Part shown: positions 42,201 to 50,700 of the stretch, one piece after another
Numbering within the stretch: the first letter of the stretch is position 1
Layout of the letters: each line of letters starts with the position of its first letter
NCBI GenBank assembly: GCA_046160825.1
Contig: JBJXHC010000114.1
Span: 1 to 64,000 of the forward strand
Reading direction: 5' to 3'
DNA length: 64,000 bases
Source: JBJXHC01 sp046160825
GTDB lineage: Bacteria > Bacteroidota > Ignavibacteria > UBA10030 > UBA6906
Made by a program: the position numbers and the translations under genes
Notes under the pieces: model-generated
Told to the model about the DNA's origin: nothing
Seen by the model: only the letters and a program-made list of their open reading frames with translations
Databases searched by the model: none

Positions 42201-43004
42201 GCTCGCGAAGCTGCGGTATTGGTTGCTCGGAAGAGGAGGTGTAACAACTGCCCATGAAGTTCCGACTCTCACCTCGTCCAGATCAAGGGCTGGAGTTCCA
42301 GCGGCATTTTCCTGACGGAGGAAAACGCCATCAACCGAGGAAAGGTCACCACTTCCAGAGTTATTGGTGATCGTAAGATCCGGGGTCGGCTCGGATCCAC
42401 CAAAGCTCCCGGAACTTGGATTGACCCACAACTTAACCACATCATTAAGCGCGCCTGCCACAAATTCATATGAAGCCACGACCAGCACAGGCGTACTGAC
42501 CGGATAAGTGCCCGCCGTATACGTCTGCACAGGCGTTCCGCCGCTCGACCTAGGACTTATTCCCAAGTAGTAGGAGCTTCCATCATTGTTCTTGATCCAA
42601 ACAGTCTGGCCAAAAGTTGTTGCCCCTCCACCCCGGTAACCGGTAAAGTAACTCCCCGTAAGAGACGTGATCCCACTGAGACTGGCAACATTGAGCAGGA
42701 AGGAATAGTAAATGGTTCCCGAGGTCTGAGATGCAAATGTCCGTTGGGGATCAATGCCTGTTCCAGCAAATGCTATCTTGTTTCCTATAGATGCTTGAAG
42801 GCCGGTGTAGCTCAGACTTCCGGTGGTGACGAGAACACTGTCTCCCGTATTCACATTGAACCAAGCCCCAGCCGATTGTGTTGCAAGGCCATTTGTTGCG
42901 TGATCCGTATAATTGAACTGCTCGGTCAATATTTGTCCCATTGCCGCCGACCCGAGAAGAGCAGTCGAGACCACAAGAAGAAAAAGAGTACGGAAGATGT
43001 TCAT
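36204..43004 (-). CDS. Giant T9SS-exported protein with choice-of-anchor D domains
   Basis: The 2265-residue product starts with a signal peptide (1-24, MNIFRTLFLLVVS...AAMGQ) and ends with a type A T9SS sorting domain (about 2173-2265: YQNYPNPFNPSTTISF ... SGVYFYQI), so it should be exported across the outer membrane and attached or released. In order: a LamG-like region (about 25-255), a beta-rich module starting SGDWNAIGTWEVS (about 265), a second copy SGNWNVGGTWVGG (about 1088), two choice-of-anchor D (ASPM/SPD-2/Hydin-like) domains (about 1638-1840), and an uncharacterised domain (about 1850-2140) shared with the other giant protein. The ATG at 43004 has GGAG six bases upstream; an upstream in-frame start would hide the signal peptide. 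Likely an adhesin or surface-layer protein. Confidence 0.9.
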   Translation of the reverse strand: MNIFRTLFLLVVSTALLGSAAMGQILTEQFNYTDHATNGLATQSAGAWFNVNTGDSVLVTTGSLSYTGLQASIGNKIAFAGTGIDPQRTFASQTSGTIYYSFLLNVASLSGITSLTGSYFTGYRGGGATTFGQTVWIKNNDGSSYYLGISPRSSGGTPVQTYTAGTYPVSTPVLVVASYEFVAGALNDVVKLWVNPSSGSFGGSEPTPDLTITNNSGSGDLSSVDGVFLRQENAAGTPALDLDEVRVGTSWAVVTPPLPSNQYRSFASGDWNAIGTWEVSTNGGGSWNPAAATPTSADDAVTILATHTVTVTASVSVDQVTVATGGTLHVNSGNTLTVDNGTGTDVTVNGTLSTAGTVSVAASGVVAVNGGSFQINEGGWGGNTGSYTYDATGTLVFNGTTSYGVNADAVWWPNPITNVTVQNTGGVSINTARTVSTLIQTSAGITNGGNLTVDGTFRLNASGYITGAPTYGGSSTLTYSTGGTYVRGAEWSATGGAGFPNNVQISNSTTLDMGPNGGFQFQRHAANDLTIDVGSEFTMNGVGNAMSNKVVIFGDIMNSGTITLSSLSGGDLHVRGNYSQSSTFNSNGRLLVFDATGPQSLSATGGMTLDNLFVVFDSELSLLNDVTINGVLTVFGKIHTGSQKVILGPTGSMSETGGGKIVYGTVEAARTISANAVNETFGGIGMELNAVTGPVPGATTITRVTGTAQTGAGNQSIKRYYDINAATSTGLNVTMVFRYDNTVAEMNTNVEGTLSPYRSTDLGATWLTTGASTANGINYATMSGVTSFSRWTLADATHPLVTAASTTSDVVAVASSEATTISSIVNDASPLSSSTGTQVWQVTFRDGGGAIDADAFPTELVAMSLTQSGVNQVPTWSNAILAADLFDGATQLASGTVGASSIIFTAFSASAADGGNKTLSVRISLKDPLGSGVLDNQHFGFEVLNANVTAGNSLTSSQFSAFPAISSDIMQNKINVIATHLAFTDQPAASAPTGANLAPVAVAAQDTNGNTDADFANAVTLSSGTFTLASTDVGGLTQTPVAGVASWANLSSSVAGTGTVLANATGVSQGTSNSINVLGPTVTSAASGNWNVGGTWVGGAVPLPSQSAIIATGHTVTLTVNDTCAAATVQSGGVLDIATFRLNLAGTYTIQSGAEGRQALFNPVPGGGGTPWAFATTSTYTFHGAATGFSIGAAPGITFGHVNWNSTANGTPPIGTVIAGNLILGGTGEMRCGTGTSVRTITVLNNVIINSGTLVASNAGGAGSGTLFVGGSLTINASGTLRGVNSSGTGTVIVTQDFINNGGACTMGAGAGAYTLRLIPTAGSPRVFNPGATNTFGNVYVTGMRDLSANSVNIATGFTFIDSGYFDCNGQTISGAGNFVLAPGGRLVSRSADGLTASGATGDVQVTGTRTFSTQGRYTYSGSVAQQTGSGLPANVKQIQITNSAGVALTSSVTIDSSLSLQFGTLHTGANSVTIAPTASLTRLAGHVNGNLTKTVTVALTSVTVATGPGAVFFEIGDSTKYTPVLVEGSLYVSSFSLTASTTAGDHPDIATSGLDGAQSVNRYYTITGSPTGSSDITFNFVSADVDGGASTGSFIVGKYDSPTWTLPTVSTLTSTSTKILGVTSFSDFAIGEAFVAPVPAFSALDSLAFGDVVKNESSDSLVCITNTGNAPLTIDSLIVGGGEFATAFSGPVTLLAGEDTCFTVSFSPSVSGPQTGTITFYHNAGSSSDVMYLSGNGIQSAFAVDQSSVSFGSVQVTTSDADTVTVSNLGGSALVIDSVVVYGDASFSVSPNGTATIGAPVDYVITFSPTLVTAQNASIVWYSNSKSSPDTVTVSGTGTPVGPSPKFLSISPDTIIAKDPIKLKFLKSVKRAKPGKPIVMPNWANLLDETVAQGGFGPGASTGDSAGGALIGVSYMFKKNPADPLKPKWSPVKDSANIYAWIRLTKWDFKKNLGKGYNALQKTLESKTFNHMVNAATHRPRGLDSTLSPGMEKRKQMKKQATKLDSKKTPNNLFAELVALKVNIAASQMEKTPAGFGELIFDVDTSAFDEMEVKAISEKADSMMTYWQGYTPIDSLGANYDQYDDLYSAVYAINRAFIGVLDTASFMQTDTTFILGKLRLLGQVEIDDVPYMKLPVAFRPVTMAATTYEVESSEEEDFLDEEWENAEGVPVAAKLYQNYPNPFNPSTTISFQLLETSQVTVKIFNLLGQEVATLFNNEEFEEGYNLVQFDAAGLSSGVYFYQIQAQGVDDAGLRTIATQKMVLLK

Positions 43005-43057
43005 GTGAACTCCGGTAATGATGAAAGGATGACCCGCGTTTGTCCGATCCAAAAAGA

Positions 43058-43074
43058 ACAGAAATATATTCTGT
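43058..43074. promoter_or_regulatory. Inverted repeat upstream of the giant gene
   Basis: ACAGAA-ATATA-TTCTGT is a perfect 6-bp inverted repeat with a 5-base centre, 54 bp before the start codon. Its size would suit a dimeric NarL/LuxR-type regulator such as the one encoded next door. No second copy was found near the paralogous giant gene. Confidence 0.35.
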
Positions 43075-43219
43075 GAATGAACGAATAACCGAAAAGGAAG
43101 GTTGCCTGAGGATACTGTTCAGGCGCTGGCAATATACCAAAAAAGAAAAGCAAAGCAACGGGGCGAGGCATTCTTAACACAAACATCACATTGAGCGGGC
43201 GGCGGGCTGGTTACTTCAA

Positions 43220-43349
43220 GGTCGGGACGGCGTCCCGACCTACAGAAACAAACATGGGTCTTATGCACCCTGAAAGGGTGAGATACAACGGCCAGATGGC
43301 GAGCCCCCGACCGACGAGCAATCCTGTAGGTCGGTTCGCTGAACCGACC
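43220..43349. repeat. Pair of GGTCGG palindromes
   Basis: GGTCGGGAC/GTCCCGACC (43220-43240) and GGTCGGTTC/GAACCGACC (43329-43349) are perfect 9-bp palindromes with 3-base loops and a common GTAGGTCGG-type outer edge. A third, CACCCT/AGGGTG, lies between them. They resemble REP-like intergenic repeats. Confidence 0.65.
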
Positions 43350-43378
43350 GCATTGGGGGCAAGGAGTCCAGTTGATTC

Positions 43379-43650
43379 TTGACTTGCCACGAGATTCATC
43401 TCGTGGATTTCCGAAAACTAAAAAACGCTGAGGGCATTAGCCAAACTTCTGATTGGGTTAAAACCCTTGGCGTTAGGCTTTGCTTGTTATTATTCCACGA
43501 CCTACTCGTCTCGCTCCCCGGCTCGCCGAGGCGGACGCTCGCCGGAGCGGAAAGGTCGTGGCAATTCATTCGGGGGTTGACTTGCCACGAGATTCATCTC
43601 GTGGATATCCGAAAGACTAAAAAATGCTGAGGGCTTTAGCCAAACCTCTT
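43379..43650. repeat. 72-bp direct repeat pair around a large palindrome
   Basis: Two near-identical copies (43379-43450 and 43577-43650) start TTGACTTGCCACGAG, contain the palindrome CCACGAG-ATTCAT-CTCGTGG, and end GGGCATTAGCC or GGGCTTTAGCC. Between them CCACGACCT (43495-43503) faces AGGTCGTGG (43553-43561) across a GC-rich insert. Such repeats occur dispersed in genomes of this group. They sit just downstream of the minus-strand regulator gene and may act as its terminator. Confidence 0.75.
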
Positions 43651-43663
43651 CAATCCCCACCAC

Positions 43664-44347
43664 TTATTCCGTGCTGTGCTCGGGGAGTCCGAATTCGAGG
43701 AGGCGTTTCTGGAGGGCATATTTGACAAGACCGACGGTATCGCGCACACCGATTTTCTCCGTAAGGTTCGCGCGGTGGAATTCCACGGTCCGTACACTGA
43801 TGTGGAGTTTGCCGGAGATATCCAGATTGGAGAGTCCATCCACGATATGATGGAGAATCTGCGTCTCGCGGTTGGTCAGTGTGATCTGTGTGCCGTTGCG
43901 TTCGTCTGTTGCAGTGCGGACGTACGATTCGACCATCAGTTGGGAAACTTTCGGGGCGAAGTACTGTTCGCCGCGGGCGAGTGCTCGTATTGCGGCACGG
44001 AGGTCTTCGACCACGGAGTTTTTGAGGATGTAGCCGCTGGCTCCGGACTGCACAACGCGTTTAATATATTCTTCGTGTTCGAATTGCGTGAGCACAAGGA
44101 CTCTCGGCGGGTGATTGCCCTGGGTAATGAGCGCGGTCGCTTCAATGCCATCCATCCTCGGCATATTAATATCCATGAGCACGACCTGAGGGGAACGCTG
44201 GCGCGCCTTCTCGACTGCCTCCATACCATCACACGCCTCGGCAACAACTTCCATATCGCTCTCGTTCCGGACAAGGGCTGCCAGACCAGAGCGTACCAAG
44301 TGATGGTCATCCGCTATGAGCACCCGTATTTTCGAAGCAAGAGCCAT
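43664..44347 (-). CDS. NarL/LuxR-family response regulator (paralogue 1)
   Basis: The 227-residue product has a receiver domain (1-120; acidic IADDHH at 11-16, phospho-acceptor Asp59 in VVLMDINMPRMDG) and a LuxR-type helix-turn-helix (about 150-215; LTNRETQILHHIVDGLSNLDISGKLHISVRTVEFHR). It binds DNA as a dimer after phosphorylation. The ATG at 44347 was chosen because upstream in-frame codons have no family similarity. It is strongly similar, position by position, to the regulator at 52837-53517. No kinase gene is adjacent; the kinase at 53517-55466 could serve both. It lies between the two giant T9SS genes on the same strand. Confidence 0.94.
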   Translation of the reverse strand: MALASKIRVLIADDHHLVRSGLAALVRNESDMEVVAEACDGMEAVEKARQRSPQVVLMDINMPRMDGIEATALITQGNHPPRVLVLTQFEHEEYIKRVVQSGASGYILKNSVVEDLRAAIRALARGEQYFAPKVSQLMVESYVRTATDERNGTQITLTNRETQILHHIVDGLSNLDISGKLHISVRTVEFHRANLTEKIGVRDTVGLVKYALQKRLLEFGLPEHSTE

Positions 44348-44783
44348 CGAAACACTGCCTCTGTTTGTTGCCCCCCTGAATTTCAAGTTCACGAATATTC
44401 AAATCACAGTTGGAACATGTCGTCACGAAGGAAATACTGCCCACCCGCTCACGTACGAGAACGAGTCGGCGACCCCGACACAACTTCATCGGAGTCGCGG
44501 GCTCATTGATGGTGGGTCAAAGCCTTGGCAACTTACGGGAATACATCATATTCTCTATGAATAAGAGAATGGCACATCAGCCGCTCAAAGGCAGATATAT
44601 GTTGTGCGAACAATAAGCTACATTGCGGCTAATAGAAATACAACTGTCAACCGTACGGGTTTTATAGCCGCGTAGAAATACTGGGTTTCATGACAAGGGG
44701 CCGGATAAACGCACAAAGGGCGTACTCATCATACGCCCCCTGTGGAATGAACTCAATAACCCGGCTTGAACGCCCGGTGATGG
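44348..44783. other. Intergenic region between giant gene and regulator
   Basis: These 436 bp hold no credible coding region. A terminator for the upstream giant gene is at 44718-44738. The remainder should contain the regulator's promoter; a minus-strand TTGACA is present at about 44651-44656, but no convincing -10 follows it at the usual distance. Confidence 0.5.
44718..44738 (-). terminator. Hairpin after the beta-helix giant gene
   Basis: GGGCGTA and TACGCCC (44718-44724, 44732-44738) form a 7-bp stem with a 7-base loop; on the minus strand it is followed by TTTG. It lies 45 bp past the stop codon. The short T-run makes it a moderate intrinsic terminator. Confidence 0.55.
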
Positions 44784-47700
44784 TTATTTCATCAACACCA
44801 TCTTGTTCGTCGCAACCGTACGAAGCGAGCCGGTCTCCACGCTCCGCGCATCAATTTGATAGAAGTAGACGCCGGAGGCGAGTCCATCGGCAGCAAACTC
44901 TGCCGTGTGTTCGCCTTCGTCCAGATCTTCTTCCATCAACAGTGTGCTCACCTCACGACCCAGCATGTCGTAGACCCTCACGGAAACGAGCGAAGGTTCC
45001 CGCAAGGCAAACGTCACGGTCGTTGACGGGTTGAATGGATTGGGATAATTTTGATAGAGCTTTGCGGCGATCGGCGCTCCGGTTGCGTCCTGGAACTCCT
45101 CATCGTCGAATTCATCGTCGCTCTCCGTCTCATCCGTTGTTCGGATCAGAATGGTGGGAGGAGCGGGCGAACTCTGGAGGAACGGCACAGACCCGACACT
45201 GACGGCACCATTCAGCATCAACTGACCACTTCCCTTCCAACTGATTGTATCGAGCGGCCCCGGAAATGCGCGATTAATACGGTAGATGGCACTGTGCAGA
45301 CTGTCGTAGTCTGAAAACGCGCGCCCGCGCCAGTACGTCATCAACGAATCGGTGAACCGTGAGAGTTCTCTAATCGGCATGCCATCGGCTATGTGGCCGG
45401 GCTGACTGAAGATCAATTCCCCGAGGCCGGCCGGCGTTTTGCCAAGCTGACTGGCGGCGATGTTGACTTTCAGTGCAATCATTTCGGCGAGGAGCGGGTT
45501 ATTATGCCGCTTTGGTGGAAGCGATCTTTTCTCACCGATAAGGAGAAAGAAGAGACTCCCCGATCCCCGAGGAATAACGTCAAGCCCACGCGGCTGGTCG
45601 TCATGCGTTCCGGTCTTGTCTTCGAGGGTACGCTGCACCGCGCTATACCCCGCTCCAACACCTCGAGCAAATTTCCACTTTGTCAGCCGTAGCCATCCGT
45701 GAATTGTAGACGAATCGCGTATGGGGCGCCACTTGTTCGGGCCAACGCTACTAATGAACGAGAGGCCGACGCGCATCCCGCCGGCAGCATCGCTCTCCGT
45801 TGCATTCGGCTGGAATCCACCCTGCACCACGGTTTCTTCAAGCAGGTTAATCCAGTTCGGATACGCGTCTCTCCGTACCTTTGCGGGTTTCAGGAATCTC
45901 CCCGTCAAGCCCTTAAGAGTGAGTGAGTCCGGCGTGATGGTCAGGAACTCGTCGCCGGTGAAAGTGGCGGTGAGGTTTTTTACTTCCGTCATCTCCACAA
46001 CAAGAACACTGTCCGTCGCTGTGGTGTCCCCCGTCCAGCCGATGAACGTCCATGCGGCGAATGGCACTGCCGTCAATGTCACGAACGAGCCATGCGGATA
46101 CGCAGGCAAGTCGGGCGACTTCAAGACTGTACCGCTGCCTGATATGGAAATGTTCAGGGCGTATGTATTGATGGCGAATGTCGCAGTCAGGTTCGTATTC
46201 TGCGTGATCGTAAGAGCAACTGTATCCGACACCGTGGTTGTGTCACCCGTCCACCCCACAAAATGATGTCCGGGCGCTGCTGTCGCCTTCAAACCGATTA
46301 TCATACCGTGGTCATATCCGGGGAAGTCGGGGTTTTTGCTGACGCTTCCGCTGCCGACCACAACGACATTCAGTGAATAGACATTGATGGAGAAGATGGC
46401 CTCGATATCCAGAGTGTCATTCATGACAACGTTAATGGGATTCGATGCTGTCACCGTATCACCCAACCAGCCTATGAACGTCGAACCAAACGCGGGATTG
46501 GCGGTCAGCGTTACCGGTGTGCCGTGATCGTATAGAGGCTGGTCAGGCAACTTGCCGACGGTGCCGCTGCCGGTACCACTGATAGTGATGTTGATCGGAT
46601 ATTCGTTGATGGCAAACGTGGCAGTGATGACTTTGTCCTCATCCATGATGACCACGATGGTATCCTCAACCGACGTCGTGTCGCCCGTCCATCCCACAAA
46701 ATGATAGCCGATGCCGGGAGTCGCAACAAGCGTTACTGCTTCGCCATGCAGATAGGTCGCTGAGTCCGGATCTTCCGTGACAGTGCCCGTGCCCACCACG
46801 TTGACGGTCATTGTGTAAACCGACAAAGTTGTCAGCGGGGCATCCAGATACCACGGATTGTAATCAACATATGCGCTCACTGAGTCGCCAAGGCCGCCCG
46901 TGTTGTTATAGTCAGGCGTTGCAGGGAGTGACTTCGGATCGGCGGGGCCGCTACCGCTGTTCCACCAATTCTCTCGCGCATCCTGAAGAACGCTCGTGAG
47001 ATCATACATGCCGTACTCATTTCCGGTGAAACTGTTGCGGCGCCATGTGCTGGTCAACGCTGCACCGGCATCCTTGTCTGTCACCACACCTACTTCGTAT
47101 CCGGAGAACGCATTGCTATCTCCTTGAACCGTCTGCACACTCGTTGCGGTTGCAAGCAGGTACGCACCGTATCCTGTACCGGGTGTGGTACTGGCAAAGT
47201 CGTTATCTGCAAGCACGACGTTCATGGTTGCGAAGTTGGAAGCATCGCCGTTGTCTTTTTGTGCTGTCACAGGATCGGCCGGCGATGCGGCGGGATATTT
47301 CTGTCCTCTCACCATTCCCTTTTGTGCAAGTGCACCGCCAAGGCTGTATGTAATCATCCCATAATAATCCGCAGTGCCAACACCGGCCAATGAAGCCGAA
47401 ATATTGTTGGCATAAATATCCGCACTGCACGTGCCGCCTGCTGATCCGTCCTGACTCAGGTACACGCCCACCTGTCCGTTGGTGACAGTGTTGTGGTGAA
47501 TATCAGACGTGCCGCTTGATCCGACAAGCAACATGGAAGATGCAGCACTCGCACCGGTATAGGAAAGATTGGAGATGGTGTTGTACGCGATCGTGCCGGT
47601 TGCTTCAAAGCCAATCTGAATTCCATTCTGCGCATTCAACCCCGTGGGTCCCTGTCCGATCACAACGTTGTTGTGGATATTGCCGGACGTACCCGGGTGA

Positions 47701-50700
47701 TTCGCCACAATACCGGTCTTGCCAAAATCATACACCGAGTCATTGTGAATCTCGACAGCGTGAGCGTAGTTGCGCGGATAGTCATGGTTCACGAGAATCG
47801 GGATGTACATTTGCGCGCCGCTGAATGGCGTGGAGCGAATTTGTTTAATGGTGTTGTTCCGGATGACGCCGGATCCCTTAAAGTATTGAACGCCGGCCAT
47901 AAAGAGATGCGTGTTCCCTGCTCCTTCGCCATCGACAGTGAAGCCGTCGATCACGACGTTTGTGCCGAGTGAGTCCACACCGATGATCGGGCGCTCCGAT
48001 CTGGCTGGCAGGAACGGCTGGCTCATGACTGCAACCGGAGGGACGATAAATGTCGAGTCACTTCCGGCGACGCCGATGAGATTCAAATCGGGTTCATTAA
48101 TATAGATCTGTTCGCGGTAGGTTCCGGGCAGGACATTGACGGTGCTTCCACTCACCATGTTCACGCCTTCTTGAATTCTTCCCGCCGTCCCCGTCTGCGC
48201 GCTTGTATCATCCACCCAGAGAGTGGAGTAGTCACCCTGGAAGCCGTTCTCCACATCTGTATCCGTACCGACATTCAGCCATGGTGTGAAGTCGAAGTTT
48301 GCCGAGGCCGTCCCGAGAATATCAGGCTGACCACCGGGAGGAACCGCACCGCCGCCATACGCAACAGGAATCTGTGCCGCGTAGCCGGGCTCTGTACTGT
48401 TTGCAGTACTGATTGCCGGCGTGATCGTACCATACCAGTTGCCGCTGAAGTTCTTGAGATTCGTTCCCGGTGCAGGGAGCGAGCCACCCGACTGACGTTC
48501 GACAATCTGGCCGTACCAGTTGCCGCTCAGATTGTTATTGGTGAATGTACAATTCAGCGCGGTTTGCACAGGTACATTGGTGCCGCCACTGGCGTCGAGG
48601 AACAAAATCCCAACCGTCCAGTTGTCCGTGACTTCATTCTCTTCGAACGTGATGTTATCCGTTTGATTCCGGAAGATCAGACCAGTACGGTTGAATATGA
48701 TTTGATTGTTCCGGATGATATGACCCGAACTATTGTTGATGTCGATAGCGCTCCGGTTGCCAGTGATCTTGTTGTTGCGGATCTCGGCAACGCCATTCAC
48801 GCCCTGAATGGAAAGACCCGCCGTTTTCACGTTGGTCGGCCAGTCGGTGACATTGTTTCCATCACGCGTAATAGTGAAGCCCTCCACAACTGTAGCCGCC
48901 GGTGTCGCAATTCGAACTGTTGTTCCGTTCGGACCTGTCTTCAATCCGGAGACTGTTGTGACGTCAATCCCCTGGCCCTTGAGCGTAATACCTTTGTTCA
49001 CGAGAACGTCATTGAAGAAATTACCGGAACTGACATTGACGATATTGCCCGCCGATGCCGCGTCAACCCCGCGCTGAATCTCAGGGGTGGTCGTTGTGGG
49101 TGAGAAGAAGCTGTTGAGCGTGACATACAGATTGTTCGGTATAACCGTCACCACGCCGTTCGTTCCCACGTCGATCTTATGGAGGATCCTGTCCTCAAGA
49201 CTGAAGAGGTCCGCCATGACCATTGCTCCGGGCAACGTCGCACCGCTGCCAACATCAAACTCATTGTTCGCGGCGTTCATGTTTGTTGTCCACGGCGCTT
49301 TGGTGGTGATTGCCGGCGCGCCAACTCCGATCAGGAGATTGTAGTTCGGGAAGGCCGTCCCGTTGCTTGGGCCGGACTCGTTGTCGAGATACACCGCATG
49401 GGCAATACCGTTGTTGAACGTGTTCTCATTGCCCGTCGTGCCGATCGTCAATGTCCCGAAGCTGGCAGCGTCATTGTCGTGGTTGTAGAAGCCCACCGCC
49501 GTACCGCCAGGCGTTCCCGACCAGTTAAACGTATTGTTGGTCAACACTGCACCGATCGTCACCTGTACAATCGCGTTGGAAATCGTCGTGATGGCCTTCG
49601 TGTTAACGACCACATGGTGATACGTTGTAGAACTCGCGAGCGGGGTAAAGGTGTTGTCGTCCAGAGTAACCGTATTGTAGTTTTCCAGACTGACAGCCCA
49701 TTCGTGGTTGACAAATGTATTTCCTGATACCAGGGTGGTCTTGGAGTTGTAGTTATTCTTCAACCGCAACACCGCCGTTCCGGGCGCTGACACATTCGCT
49801 CCGGCTCCGTCAAAATCGTTATTCGAGACGGTGAGTGTCCCGGCGCCGGCATTCATGTCGGCAAGTTCAACGCCGCCGCCGTTCAGGAAATTCCCGGTGA
49901 TGTTGATGTTGCCGTTGCTTCCAAACCGCACCAGTACATCATGGTTGATTGTCCGCAATGTGTTACCACTGAACGTTCCACCAGCCTCATCCACCGCAAC
50001 GCCGGATCTGAAGAAAGTCGTATCGCCATCCACCGAATTCCCCTGGAACGTGATGTTATCCACGCCCCCCGAAGCCACACGGTAGTTGGTATTGCCTCCG
50101 TAATTGATGCTGACGGCGTTCCGGTCGCCATACAGACCCCCCGACGGCGTACCGTACGCGTCAACCACATTGTTGATGACGGTTATGTTGTCAAGCCCGA
50201 CCGCGCTTGCAATAATTGCGCTCTTGAGTTTCGCTAGGTCAACATTGAACCGCATACTGTCCACGATCACGCCATCCGCCGAGATATCGAACAGCGTCGG
50301 CTTGCCGGAAACAGTTCCGAGAAAATCAACAACGGGAAAAGGCACGCTTCCGCCTTTGATGGTCACACTCTTGTTCACGAGGACTTGTTCACTGAAGCTT
50401 CCGGCCCCGACCTCAATCGTGTGACCGGCAAGTGTCTGTGCATCATTGATAGCATTTTGAATGGAGCAGAATATTTCACTCGTGTTAAGATTCTCCACGA
50501 TCCCGTTGCTCACATTGGGACCGACGTCGCGCGTGTTTATCGTGTTGGACAACGTGTTACCCGATACCGTGATTGCACAGGACATCGGCGAGTTGCCTCG
50601 ACCGAAATACATATCCGCCAGGTTGCTCTGGTCTCCATCACCGGGATACGGAAGGTGACCGGCCTGACGTTGAATACCAACATCGCAACCGCTGACGTTA

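Larger units (their letters stand above)
43005..43663. other. Gene-free stretch rich in palindromes
   Basis: No credible coding region is seen in these 659 bp. They hold the upstream region of the giant gene (43005-43160), then several GC-rich palindromes and two copies of a 72-bp direct repeat, listed separately. Confidence 0.7.

Noticed and set aside
43379..43650. CRISPR array
   Set aside because: There are only two copies, each about 72 bp and separated by a palindromic insert; there are no regular spacers and no cas genes.
48171..49103. 310-codon plus-strand frame inside the beta-helix gene
   Set aside because: Antisense shadow of repetitive Asn/Gly-rich coding sequence; no recognisable domain.
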